From NCBI RefSeq assembly GCF_900114895.1, contig NZ_FOUO01000018.1:1-43268 (forward strand): a stretch of 43,268 nt of DNA, given 5' to 3'. Within the stretch, counting starts at the first letter, position 1, and every line of letters starts with the position of its first letter. The stretch comes from Ectothiorhodospira mobilis. Its GTDB lineage: Bacteria; Pseudomonadota; Gammaproteobacteria; Ectothiorhodospirales; Ectothiorhodospiraceae. A program made the translations under genes and the position numbers. This document shows positions 25,650 through 35,931 of this stretch, one piece after another. The notes beneath the pieces are model-generated. The model was not told the origin of the DNA, did not search any database, and saw only the letters and a list, made by a program, of their open reading frames with translations.

Positions 25650-26014
25650 TCTTCCTCCCCGCACAACCGGCGGTAATGGCGGGCGAAGAGGGTCTCCAGT
25701 TCGTCGATCACCTCCTGCGCCGGGCGCCCCTGCATCACGTGCTGGCTCATGAGCGCCGAGGTCTCGTTCAGCAGCCGGGACTTGTCCAGCATGGGATAGG
25801 TGGCGGAGAGTCGTTTCATGGCCTTGACCACCGTCTCCTCCCGGGGCCGCGGGATCGCCTCCGGTTCCGGCAACGGGGCCTCCTCGGCGGGATGGCGTTG
25901 GGCCAGGAACTCGGCGAAGGAGACCAGGGTCTCCCGCTGCGCCTGGGGCAGACGCCGCAGGATCCGTCGCAGGCGCGTCTCCGGATCCCTGGGGGCGGCA
26001 TGGTTTACGGACAT
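25646..26014 (-). CDS. small conserved-looking protein of unknown function
   Basis: I do not recognise this 122-residue product with certainty. It has a helical N-terminus (RLRRILRRLPQAQRETLVSFAEFLAQRH) whose SFAEFL segment recalls DUF2281-like antitoxin-related proteins. A proline-glutamate linker (EAPLPEPEAIPRPREE) and a helical C-terminus (YPMLDKSRLLNETSALMSQHV) follow. It has no signal peptide or membrane segment. It lies between the amidotransferase-like gene (nine bases upstream) and the AI-2E gene (four-base overlap), which shows it is a real translated gene in an operon. Confidence 0.75.
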   Translation of the reverse strand: MSVNHAAPRDPETRLRRILRRLPQAQRETLVSFAEFLAQRHPAEEAPLPEPEAIPRPREETVVKAMKRLSATYPMLDKSRLLNETSALMSQHVMQGRPAQEVIDELETLFARHYRRLCGEEE

Positions 26015-26023
26015 CACCAGGAT

Positions 26024-26743
26024 TCACTCCACCTTCAGGCTGAAGACCGGCATCTTGCGGCGCTCCCGCATCAACTGCAACTCCGACACCAGGGCCGCCA
26101 CCACCCGGTCCGTGGTCTCCTGCATGGCGGGCCATCGGGCCCGGGCCTGGTCCAGGCAATCGCCGATGTCCGCAGGCGGCTCATGGTGCGGGTCCATGAC
26201 CAGGTCCTCCAGCATACCCGGCTTCATCTCCGGCCGACACAACAGGCCATAGGTGAGTGCATCGGGGCGTATCGCCAGCCAGCGGCCCCGGTCATCCACC
26301 AAGAGGGGCTCCAGCCCCGGCGGCGGATCCACCTGACCCTGGCGCAGCACCAGCACCTCGCGGCCGTCCAGAGCCTCGGCCAGGGCATCCCCCGCGCCGG
26401 CTTCGGTACGGCGGGCGGTGCAAAAACCGCAGGTGGAGCCCGCGTCCTCCCGGGGGAGGCCGCCAGCCGCCCGGGCCACCAGGAGCCCCCCCAGACCCAG
26501 TCCCACCACGGGGCGCCGGGCCGCGCGGAAGGCCTGGATCAGGCCCAGTTCCTCCTCCAGGGCGGCCGGCCATTGCGGTCCCCCCAGGAGCCACAACCCA
26601 TCGAACTGGGCCGCCGACCCGGGCAGGTCCGGCCCCACGAAGGGCCGGAAGTACCGAAAGCCGATGTCCCGCTGCTCCAGCTGGGTCTCGATCAGCCCCA
26701 GGAACTCCGCATAGCTGTGCTGCACCACCGCATACTGCTTCAT
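26024..26743 (-). CDS. glutamine amidotransferase-like protein with a lost catalytic cysteine
   Basis: The 239-residue protein has the class I amidotransferase fold: FDGLWLLGGPQWPAAL, a nucleophile-elbow segment VVGLGLGGLLVARAAGG, and a long C-terminal helix. In active enzymes that elbow reads GICLGHQ; here the cysteine position (about 83) is glycine and the following histidine is glycine, and the HPE-type catalytic end is missing. It is therefore probably a binding or regulatory protein, not a glutaminase. The ATG at 26743 has AGGAG six bases upstream; a GTG at 26746 is an alternative. It lies 32 bases after the LysR gene and is the second gene of its operon. Confidence 0.8.
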   Translation of the reverse strand: MKQYAVVQHSYAEFLGLIETQLEQRDIGFRYFRPFVGPDLPGSAAQFDGLWLLGGPQWPAALEEELGLIQAFRAARRPVVGLGLGGLLVARAAGGLPREDAGSTCGFCTARRTEAGAGDALAEALDGREVLVLRQGQVDPPPGLEPLLVDDRGRWLAIRPDALTYGLLCRPEMKPGMLEDLVMDPHHEPPADIGDCLDQARARWPAMQETTDRVVAALVSELQLMRERRKMPVFSLKVE

Positions 26744-26775
26744 CACCGGCTCCTGCGTCCTTCGGGGCCCCGGCC

Positions 26776-27699
26776 TCAGGCGGCAGGCGGTTGCGGTGCC
26801 CCGGTCTGTCCCTCACAGTAGTCGCGCGCAAAGCCCAGAAGTTCCTCCATGGCCCGCATGCGGAACTTCTGGCGCTGATGCACGAAGGAGAATTGCCGCG
26901 TCAGGGGTGGATCCAGGGGGATGGCCACCAGGCGCCCCAGGGCCAGCTCCTTGTCCAGGGTGGCACGGGAGAGGATGGAGACCCCCATGCCCGCCTCCAC
27001 GGCCCCCTTGATGGCCTCGGGGCTGCCCAGCTCCAGACAGACGGCCAGGGCGTTGCGGCCCAGGCCCTGTTGCTGCAGATAGTCCGCAATCACCTCCCGG
27101 GTCCCGGACCCCTCCTCCCGGCAGATGAAGGGATGAGGCATGAGCTCCGCGACGCCGAGCACCGACCGGTCGGCCAGGGGATGCCCCGGCGGCACGATGG
27201 CCACCAGTTGGTCCAGGCGGCACCGCTCCACGTGCAGGTTGCGGTTCTGCACCGGCCCCTCCACCACCCCCAGGTCGATGACGTTGTTCTCCACCATGGA
27301 GAGGATGCCCTCGGAGTTGGAGACCCGCAGGCGCACGTTCACCTCCGGATACCTGCGCTTGAACTGGCCCAGCAGGGCCGGAAGCATGTACTCGGCGATG
27401 GTGGTGCTGGCCCCCAGGGACAGGGCACCGCTGACGTCCCCTGTGATCTCCCGGATGGCGTTCTCCATCTCCTCGTAGATCTCGAAGATGCGCTCGGCAT
27501 AGGTATAGGCGGTGCGCCCCGCCTCGGTGAGGCTCACGCGGTTGTGGGCACGGTCGAACAGGCGGGTGTTGAAGTGCTCCTCCAGCTGGCGCACCTGAAA
27601 GGTGACCGCCGGCTGGGTCATGTGCAGGGCCTCCGCCGCCCGGGTGAAGGACAGCAGCCGCGCCACCGTATAGAACACCTTCAGTCTTCGATCTGCCAT
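26776..27699 (-). CDS. LysR-family transcriptional regulator (CysL/CbbR/YeiE-like)
   Basis: The 307-residue protein has the N-terminal winged helix-turn-helix (LKVFYTVARLLSFTRAAEAL then HMTQPAVTFQVRQLEEHFNT) and a type 2 periplasmic-binding effector domain (GASTTIAEYMLPALLGQFKR, HPFICREEGSGTREV, GAVEAGMGVSILSR). Its sequence style fits the CysL/CbbR/YeiE subgroup, whose members control sulfur, carbon-fixation or iron genes. The probable target is the downstream operon, though LysR proteins usually act on divergent genes and there is none here. A near-palindrome lies 15-30 bases upstream of the start. No clear ribosome site is visible. Confidence 0.88.
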   Translation of the reverse strand: MADRRLKVFYTVARLLSFTRAAEALHMTQPAVTFQVRQLEEHFNTRLFDRAHNRVSLTEAGRTAYTYAERIFEIYEEMENAIREITGDVSGALSLGASTTIAEYMLPALLGQFKRRYPEVNVRLRVSNSEGILSMVENNVIDLGVVEGPVQNRNLHVERCRLDQLVAIVPPGHPLADRSVLGVAELMPHPFICREEGSGTREVIADYLQQQGLGRNALAVCLELGSPEAIKGAVEAGMGVSILSRATLDKELALGRLVAIPLDPPLTRQFSFVHQRQKFRMRAMEELLGFARDYCEGQTGAPQPPAA

Positions 27700-27713
27700 G
27701 ATGCCGAAACCAG

Positions 27714-27729
27714 CCGGCCCGGGGGCCGG
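27714..27729 (-). promoter_or_regulatory. GC palindrome in the lysR leader
   Basis: CCGGCCC-GG-GGGCCGG forms a perfect 7-bp dyad with a two-base centre, just ahead of the LysR start codon. It lacks the T-N11-A core of a LysR box, so autoregulation is only a possibility. It might also act as an RNA stem that hides the ribosome site. Confidence 0.3.
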
Positions 27730-27753
27730 GGAATGAGGGCTGCCGGATGCTGC

Positions 27754-27816
27754 GGCCCCGCTGGGGGCGGGGCTGCGGGGATGAGAGCCCGCCCGGGGTC
27801 ACGCCCCCGGACGGGG
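27754..27816 (-). terminator. tandem GC hairpins after the small gene at 27836
   Basis: Two hairpins lie downstream of the 89-residue gene on the minus strand: CCCG-C-CCGGGG pairing with CCCCGG-A-CGGG (27788-27815, one mismatch) and GCCCCGC pairing with GCGGGGC (27755-27773, 5-base loop). There is no T-run. They probably mark the end of the clpB-side transcript before lysR. Confidence 0.45.
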
Positions 27817-27835
27817 TGAAGGGAAGATGGCGGCC

Positions 27836-28105
27836 TCAGGGAGCCCCGGGTCCCTGGCCGTCCCCGGACGGCCCCGCCTGCTGGGCGCGCAGGTCCGCGT
27901 GCACCTGGCGCATGAAGGCGTCCAGGTGGTCCAGGAATTCCGCTCGCTTCTCTTCAGGAACCGGTTGCGCCGCCAGGAGATAGCCGGTGACGGCGGCCAT
28001 GTACTGCACGGCCACGAGGGGATCGTGGCAGCGTTCATCATGGGCCACCAGGACTTCCTGGAGTTTCTGGACCAGTTCCCCGGTCAGTTGCAGTGTCTCG
28101 CTCAT
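27836..28105 (-). CDS. small protein of unknown function downstream of clpB
   Basis: I do not recognise this 89-residue product. It begins MSETLQLTGELVQKLQEVLV and contains HDPLVAVQYMAAVTGYLLAAQ, then a helical DHLDAFMRQVHADLRAQQ and a glycine-proline tail. It is soluble and helical with no signal peptide. It lies 57 bases after clpB with a strong hairpin in between, so it might be co-transcribed with clpB at a lower level or separately. No strong ribosome site is visible. Confidence 0.7.
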   Translation of the reverse strand: MSETLQLTGELVQKLQEVLVAHDERCHDPLVAVQYMAAVTGYLLAAQPVPEEKRAEFLDHLDAFMRQVHADLRAQQAGPSGDGQGPGAP

Positions 28106-28123
28106 GGGGGTGAGGGTACAGGG

Positions 28124-28158
28124 GGCGGGCCACCCGGCTCAAGGCCGGGCGGCCCGCC
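28124..28158 (-). terminator. hairpin after clpB
   Basis: A 15-bp stem (28124-28138 with 28144-28158, arm GGCGGGCCACCCGGC) closes a five-base loop and contains one G-U pair. It starts five bases beyond the clpB stop. No T-run follows, so it may be a partial terminator or a processing/stability element before the small downstream gene. Confidence 0.55.
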
Positions 28159-28162
28159 GCGT

Positions 28163-30751
<2,589 letters not shown>

Positions 30752-30794
30752 GACGGCAAAACCCTCTGGTCAATTTCTTGGATTACAGGACAAG

Positions 30795-30820
30795 ATGGGG
30801 CCGCGCGCCAGGGTTTCAAG
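30795..30820 (-). promoter_or_regulatory. sigma-32 (RpoH) heat-shock promoter of clpB
   Basis: On the minus strand CTTGAA (30815-30820) is followed after 14 bases by CCCCAT (30795-30800), extended as CCCCATCT. The match to the RpoH consensus is complete at the core positions, and the spacing is identical to that at htpG. Confidence 0.8.
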
Positions 30821-30855
30821 CGGCGCACCCGCAGGGGAGGAACACCGGGGTGAAC

Positions 30856-30884
30856 TTGCCGCTGCGGGGCCGATCTGATATACG
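30856..30884 (+). promoter_or_regulatory. possible sigma-70 promoter of the men operon
   Basis: TTGCCG (30856-30861) and TATACG (30879-30884) are separated by 17 bases. Each hexamer matches four of six consensus positions. If used, it would leave a leader of about 240 bases before menF, unusually long for this pathway; other weaker candidates lie closer to the gene. Confidence 0.3.
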
Positions 30885-31131
30885 TCATGGTCCTTTTCCG
30901 GGGCCGTGCGCTAGATTCGGACCGTGCCGGGGCACCGGTCCCGGCGAACCCGCCCTTCCCACACAGCGCGCCCGCTGCGGTACGATCCCGCAAGGGCGGT
31001 GAATGCGAGCCGGCGGCCTCCCGCCCCCCTGGACCGAGACCGACCGTGGCGCCGCCGGGTACGCCATTGCTTTCAGAGGATCGCCCGTGTCATCACCCAG
31101 CCGACGTCCGGCATCGCGAGGAGGAGGGCCC

Positions 31132-32520
31132 GTGGATTCCGGTAGACCGCCGGTGACCTCCCGCGATACCCCGGCGCAGGGTACGGCCCACGACCGGGCG
31201 GTGGCCGACCTGCTGGGTCGCATCAAGAACTGGCAATTCCGGGACGGCACCCTGCTGCGGGCCAGCGTGCCCCTGCCGCCCGTCGACCCCCTGCTCTGGC
31301 TGCAGGCCCATGAGCAACCCCCGCGCTGCTACTGGCGCAACCGGGACCACACCCTCACCCTGGCGGGTCTGGGTTCTGCGTGCACCCTGGAGGCCCGCTC
31401 CGAGGCCCACTATGCCGCCGTGCTCCACCGCATCAACACCCTCATCGGTGACGAGGATGCCTTCTTCGTCGGCGGGGTCTCCTTCGACGGCCGTCCCGGC
31501 CGGGAGGCCTGGGCGCGGTTTCCCGCCGCCCTGTTCGTGCTCCCCGCCATCGAGCTGCGCCAGGACGAGGCCGGCTGCCGCCTGGCGGTGAACCTGTGGG
31601 CGGAGTCGCAGCAGGCATTCATGCGGGAAAAGACCCGCCTCATCACCGCCCTGTGCCAGTTGCGCTTCGATGCGGATCCTCCTTGGGAACCGCCGGTGCG
31701 CATCTCCCGGCGTGAGGACCACATGGACTTCCCCGCCTGCGCCGAACACATCGGTGCCATCCTGGAGCGCATCGCCGGCGGATCCCTGCGCAAGGCCGTC
31801 CTGGCCCGGCGCGTGCAATTGCACCTGGATACCCCCCTGCCCGTCTTCACCACCCTGCGGCGGCTGCGGGCCGGCAGCACCGACAGCTTCTGCTTTGCCC
31901 TGGAGCGCGACGGCCAGTTCTACATGGGCTGCTCCCCCGAACGCCTCTTCAGCCGCATCGACCGCCACGTGTGCACCGAATCCCTGGCGGGCACCGTGCG
32001 CCGCGGCGAGACCCCGGAGGAGGACCGGCGCCTGGAACGCCTGCTCCTGGACGACCCCAAGCTGGTGCACGAACACGAACTGGTGACCCGCTACGTGCAC
32101 GACCAGATCGCCCCCTGGGTCACCCGTGCCGAGACCCCCGAGCACGCCGGCGTGGTCAAGCTGGACCGCATCCAGCACCGCTACCTCCCCCTATGCGGGA
32201 CCCTGCGCCCCGGGGTCATGGACGAACAGCTCCTGCGCACCCTGCATCCCACCCCGGCGGTATGCGGCTTCCCCCGCCGCGAGGCCCGGGAACTGATCCT
32301 GGAGCGGGAACCGGTCCCCCGGGGCTGGTACAGCGGCACCGTCGGTGTGGTCTCCCCCCGGCACTCGGAATTCGCCGTGGCCATCCGATCGGCCCTGGTG
32401 GAGGGCAACCGCATGATGCTCTACTCCGGCGTGGGCATCGTGGATGGCTCCCGCCCCGAGGCGGAATGGAACGAACTGGAGGCGAAACTGGAAACCCTCC
32501 TCTGTGCGGTGGAAAACTGA
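31132..32520 (+). CDS. menF: isochorismate synthase MenF
   Basis: MenF converts chorismate to isochorismate, the first step to menaquinone. The 462 residues show the chorismate-enzyme signature: KAVLARRVQL with the catalytic-base lysine, MGCSPERLF, TESLAGTVRRG, LVHEHELVTRYV, and the end GWYSGTVGVV, LYSGVGIVDGS and EWNELEAKLET. I set the start at GTG 31132 because GGAGGA lies six bases upstream and the preceding frame (to 31003) is low-complexity and not conserved. It is followed by menD after four bases. Confidence 0.92.
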   Translation: MDSGRPPVTSRDTPAQGTAHDRAVADLLGRIKNWQFRDGTLLRASVPLPPVDPLLWLQAHEQPPRCYWRNRDHTLTLAGLGSACTLEARSEAHYAAVLHRINTLIGDEDAFFVGGVSFDGRPGREAWARFPAALFVLPAIELRQDEAGCRLAVNLWAESQQAFMREKTRLITALCQLRFDADPPWEPPVRISRREDHMDFPACAEHIGAILERIAGGSLRKAVLARRVQLHLDTPLPVFTTLRRLRAGSTDSFCFALERDGQFYMGCSPERLFSRIDRHVCTESLAGTVRRGETPEEDRRLERLLLDDPKLVHEHELVTRYVHDQIAPWVTRAETPEHAGVVKLDRIQHRYLPLCGTLRPGVMDEQLLRTLHPTPAVCGFPRREARELILEREPVPRGWYSGTVGVVSPRHSEFAVAIRSALVEGNRMMLYSGVGIVDGSRPEAEWNELEAKLETLLCAVEN

Positions 32521-32524
32521 CGCC

Positions 32525-34207
32525 ATGCGGGCCCCCTTCAGCCACATCAACGAGGCCTGGTCGCGGCTGATCCTGGAGCGGCTGTACGACCATGGCGTGC
32601 GGGACCTGTGCATCGCCCCCGGAAGCCGCAGCGCCCCCCTGACCCTGGCCGCCGCAAACCTGCAGCGCCCTGACCTGGCCCTGCACACCCACTTCGACGA
32701 ACGCGGCCTGGGCTTCTTCGCCCTGGGCCTGGCCAAGGCCCGGGGGCGCCCCGTGGCCCTGATCACCACCTCGGGCACCGCCGTACCCAACCTGCATCCG
32801 GCCCTGGTAGAGGCCTTCCAGACCCACGTGCCCCTGGTGGCGGTCACCGCCGACCGGCCGCCGGAGCTGCTCCACTGCGGGGCCAACCAGGCCATCGAGC
32901 AAAGCGGTCTCTTCGCCCGCCACGTGCGCGCGGCCGCGGACCTGCCCCCCGCAGACGAGGCCGTGTCCGCCGGCTGGCTCAGCCAGGCCCTGGACCGGGC
33001 CTGCGCCGCCCTGCACGGCCCGGACCGGGGCCCCGTGCATATCAACGCCCCCTTCCGCGATCCCCTCTACGGCACCTCGCAGCGGGCGGACTTCGGGCCC
33101 TGGCGCTCCGACGTGCGCCCCGTTCCCGAAACGCCCCCCCCTGCCCCGGCGATGGCACGCCCCGAAACGCCCCCGCAGACGCCGGCGCTGCTGGTGGCGG
33201 GTCAGCTCCTGCCGGAGGAGGCCCGGGCCGTGCTGCGCCTGGCCGAACGCACCGGCACCCCCGTCCTGGCGGACATCGGCAGCCAGCTGCGCCTGCTGGA
33301 TCATCCCCGCATCCTGCCCTATGCGGAACTCTGGCTGGCCACGCCCGCGGGGCGATGCGCCCTTGCAGGGATCCGCCAGGTGATCCAGTTCGGCGGGCGC
33401 CTCACCGGCAAGCGTCTGAACCAATGGCTGGCCGGTTTTGAAGGGGAACACTGGCTGGTGAGTGAGCACAGTGACCATCTCGACCCCCAACGCCGCGCCC
33501 GGCATGTACAGGCCCCCATCCCGGACTTCTGCGACGCACTGCCTCTGCCGCCCTCCCCACCGCTGGAAACGGCGGAGCCGACCGTAAACGCCTGCCTGGA
33601 AGCCACCCTGGAGGCCCGTTTCTCGGAACTCACGGCGGTGCGGCTCATCACCCAGAGACTGCCCCGCGGCATGGCCCTCCTCCCCGGCAACAGCATGAGC
33701 GTGCGCCTGCTGGACCTGGTTGCCGCCCCCGGGGACGGCAACCCCGTGCTCACCAACCGCGGCGCCAGCGGCATCGACGGCCTGGTGGCCACCGCCGCCG
33801 GTTACGCCCGGCATCACGGCGCTGGCGTCACCCTGGTGCTGGGGGACCTGTCCCTGCTGCACGATCTCAACAGCCTGCACCTGGCGGCACGCAGCCCGTC
33901 GCCACTGGTGATCCTGGCCCTGAACAACGACGGCGGCGCCATCTTCCAGCTGCTGCCGGCCCGGGATCAGGGCCCCCATTTCGAACCCTTCTTCCAGCTC
34001 CCCCACGGTCTGGACTTCGCCCAGGCCGCGGCCCAGTTCGGTCTGGACTACGCCCGGCCGGATACCCCAGAGGCCCTGGCCGCCACCTATGACGCCGCCT
34101 GTACCCGAACCGGGGCGACCCTCATCGAGCTGTGTTTCCCGCCGCACCACGGCGCCGATCACCTGAACCTGCTGCTGCAACGCCTGCAGGAGACGGGGAA
34201 CGGCTGA
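32525..34207 (+). CDS. menD: 2-succinyl-5-enolpyruvyl-6-hydroxy-3-cyclohexene-1-carboxylate synthase MenD
   Basis: MenD joins isochorismate with 2-oxoglutarate-derived succinyl semialdehyde using thiamine diphosphate. The 560 residues carry the N-terminal substrate and cofactor signature LCIAPGSRSAPLTLAA, HFDERGLGFFALGLAK and TTSGTAVPNLHPALVEA, and the C-terminal binding motifs NRGASGIDGLVATAAGYA, GDLSLLHDLNSL and NNDGGAIFQLLP. The length is typical. It is four bases after menF and five bases before menH. Confidence 0.95.
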   Translation: MRAPFSHINEAWSRLILERLYDHGVRDLCIAPGSRSAPLTLAAANLQRPDLALHTHFDERGLGFFALGLAKARGRPVALITTSGTAVPNLHPALVEAFQTHVPLVAVTADRPPELLHCGANQAIEQSGLFARHVRAAADLPPADEAVSAGWLSQALDRACAALHGPDRGPVHINAPFRDPLYGTSQRADFGPWRSDVRPVPETPPPAPAMARPETPPQTPALLVAGQLLPEEARAVLRLAERTGTPVLADIGSQLRLLDHPRILPYAELWLATPAGRCALAGIRQVIQFGGRLTGKRLNQWLAGFEGEHWLVSEHSDHLDPQRRARHVQAPIPDFCDALPLPPSPPLETAEPTVNACLEATLEARFSELTAVRLITQRLPRGMALLPGNSMSVRLLDLVAAPGDGNPVLTNRGASGIDGLVATAAGYARHHGAGVTLVLGDLSLLHDLNSLHLAARSPSPLVILALNNDGGAIFQLLPARDQGPHFEPFFQLPHGLDFAQAAAQFGLDYARPDTPEALAATYDAACTRTGATLIELCFPPHHGADHLNLLLQRLQETGNG

Positions 34208-34211
34208 GGCG

Positions 34212-35033
34212 ATGACGGCCCCGCAGCGGATCTCCGGCACCGCATCCGGTCGGCCCGTGGTGGTCTGCCTGCACGGCTTCATGGGCCGGGGTGCCGACTG
34301 GCGGGCGGTGGCCGCTGCCCTGGGGGACGCATTCGACTGCCGCCTCCCGGACCTGCCGGGCCACGACGGCCATCTGCCCCCCTGGCTGGCCGAGGGGGCG
34401 GATTTCCACCGCTACTGCCGCCGCACCTGGGAGGCCCTGGTCCCGGACCTGCCGCAACGGTTCGTGCTCGCGGGGTATTCCATGGGCGGGCGTATCGCCG
34501 CCGCCCTGGCCCTGCAGCACCCGGGGCGCATCGCCGCCCTGGTGCTGGAAGGGGCCCACCCCGGCCTGACGGACACCGCCTCGCGCCAGGCCCGCCGCCG
34601 GCAGGACGCCGCCTGGATCCGGCGCTTCCAGCAGGACCCCTGGCCGGATCTGCTGCAGGACTGGTACCGCCAGCCGGTCTTCGCCGACCTGGATGCGGCC
34701 ACCCGCCGGCGATTCATCCAGGCCCGCGCCGGCCACGATCCCCGCACCCTGGCCCGGGTCCTGGAGGCGGCGGGTCTTGCCGGCCAGCCGGACCTGCACC
34801 CACAACTGGCGGCATTGAAGGCACCGGTCTTCTACATCGCCGGTGAAAAGGACACCCGCTTCAGCGCCCTAGGGGAGGACCTGGCGGCCCGCTGCCCCGG
34901 GGTGACCCTTGTCAAACTCAAGGGCCTGGGGCATAACTGCCACGCCCGGGCCCCGGAAGCGGTGGCCGGCGTGCTCGCCCGCGCCGCCCGGGCCACCCCA
35001 ACCCAAGCCATCCATCCCGACGAGAGCCCATGA
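34212..35033 (+). CDS. menH: 2-succinyl-6-hydroxy-2,4-cyclohexadiene-1-carboxylate synthase MenH
   Basis: MenH removes pyruvate from the MenD product. The 273-residue alpha/beta hydrolase has [15 protein letters not shown] (oxyanion region), LPGHDGH, the nucleophile elbow [15 protein letters not shown], the aspartate in AGEKDTRF and the histidine in [11 protein letters not shown]. The assignment as MenH rather than another hydrolase rests on these MenH-like sequences and its place between menD and menB. Its stop overlaps the menB start (ATGA). Confidence 0.92.
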   Translation: MTAPQRISGTASGRPVVVCLHGFMGRGADWRAVAAALGDAFDCRLPDLPGHDGHLPPWLAEGADFHRYCRRTWEALVPDLPQRFVLAGYSMGGRIAAALALQHPGRIAALVLEGAHPGLTDTASRQARRRQDAAWIRRFQQDPWPDLLQDWYRQPVFADLDAATRRRFIQARAGHDPRTLARVLEAAGLAGQPDLHPQLAALKAPVFYIAGEKDTRFSALGEDLAARCPGVTLVKLKGLGHNCHARAPEAVAGVLARAARATPTQAIHPDESP

Positions 35034-35884
35034 CCACAGCAGCCGAATCCAGCATCCAGCCCGCCGCCGACTGGCAGGACCACTCCGGGGACTATCAGGA
35101 CATCCTCTACCACAAGGCGGAAGGGATCGCGAAGATCACCATCAACCGCCCCGAGGTGCGCAACGCCTTCCGCCCGCGCACCGTCATGGAGATGCAGCGC
35201 GCCCTGGCCGACGCCCGCTTCGATGCCGACATCGGCGTCGTCATCCTCACCGGTCAGGGGGATCTGGCCTTCTGCTCCGGCGGCGACCAGCGGGTGCGCG
35301 GGGATTCCGGGTACAAGGACGATGACACCGGCATGCACCATCTGAACGTGCTGGACCTGCAGCGGCAGATCCGTTCCTGCCCCAAGCCCGTGATCGCCAT
35401 GGTGGCCGGCTACGCCATCGGCGGGGGGCATGTGCTGCACCTGATCTGTGACCTCACCATCGCCGCCGAAAACGCCCGTTTCGGCCAGACCGGTCCCAAG
35501 GTGGGCTCCTTCGACGGCGGCTTCGGCGCCAGCTACATGGCCAGCGTGGTGGGGCAGAAGAAGGCCCGGGAGATCTGGTTCCTGTGCCGGCAGTACGACG
35601 CCGCCCAGGCCCTGGATATGGGGCTGGTGAACACCGTCGTACCCCTGGAACGGCTGGAGCAGGAGACCGTGGAATGGTGCCGCCTGATCCTGGAACACTC
35701 CCCCGTCGCCCTGCGCATGCTCAAGTCCGCCTTCAACGCCGGCGTGGACGGTCAGGCGGGCATTCAGGAGCTGGCAGGCAACGCCACCATGCTCTTCTAC
35801 ATGACCGAGGAGGGCCAGGAGGGGCGCAATGCCTACCTGGAGAAACGCAAGCCCGACTTTACCCGCTTCCGGCGCCAGCCCTGA
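35030..35884 (+). CDS. menB: 1,4-dihydroxy-2-naphthoyl-CoA synthase MenB
   Basis: MenB closes the second ring by Dieckmann condensation of succinylbenzoyl-CoA. The 284-residue crotonase has [21 protein letters not shown], the CoA-oxyanion segment [30 protein letters not shown], and the diagnostic [19 protein letters not shown]. The glycine-type QTGPKVG segment fits the bicarbonate-dependent type I MenB. It overlaps menH by four bases. A perfect palindrome follows the stop before menC. Confidence 0.96.
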   Translation: MTTAAESSIQPAADWQDHSGDYQDILYHKAEGIAKITINRPEVRNAFRPRTVMEMQRALADARFDADIGVVILTGQGDLAFCSGGDQRVRGDSGYKDDDTGMHHLNVLDLQRQIRSCPKPVIAMVAGYAIGGGHVLHLICDLTIAAENARFGQTGPKVGSFDGGFGASYMASVVGQKKAREIWFLCRQYDAAQALDMGLVNTVVPLERLEQETVEWCRLILEHSPVALRMLKSAFNAGVDGQAGIQELAGNATMLFYMTEEGQEGRNAYLEKRKPDFTRFRRQP

Positions 35885-35888
35885 GGCC

Positions 35889-35918
35889 CTGGCCCCGCCA
35901 GGGTCCTGGCGGGGCCAG
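35889..35918 (+). repeat. perfect 30-base palindrome between menB and menC
   Basis: A 14-bp arm CTGGCCCCGCCAGG (35889-35902) is followed after two bases by its exact complement (35905-35918). It starts five bases after the menB stop and ends 14 bases before the menC start. There is no T-run, so it is more likely a transcript stability or partial attenuation structure than a full terminator. Confidence 0.7.
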
Positions 35919-35931
35919 TGTGTGCGTCCCC

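Larger units (their letters stand above)
30752..31131. other. 380-bp divergent gap between clpB and menF
   Basis: The clpB-side 70 bases hold its leader and sigma-32 promoter. The menF side holds a possible sigma-70 promoter at 30856-30884, a 10-bp hairpin with one bulge at 30919-30941 (GGACCGTGCC / GGCAC-GGTCC), and a long possible leader. The menF frame stays open back to 31003, but the sequence there lacks conservation marks. No other gene is seen. Confidence 0.5.

Noticed and set aside
22690-26159. Long antisense frames opposite bcp-phoH and the AI-2E gene
   Set aside because: They overlap well-supported genes and show no recognisable motifs.
31003-31131. N-terminal extension of menF by 43 residues
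   Set aside because: The frame is open, but the sequence is low-complexity (proline, arginine, glycine) and a strong ribosome site precedes the GTG at 31132.
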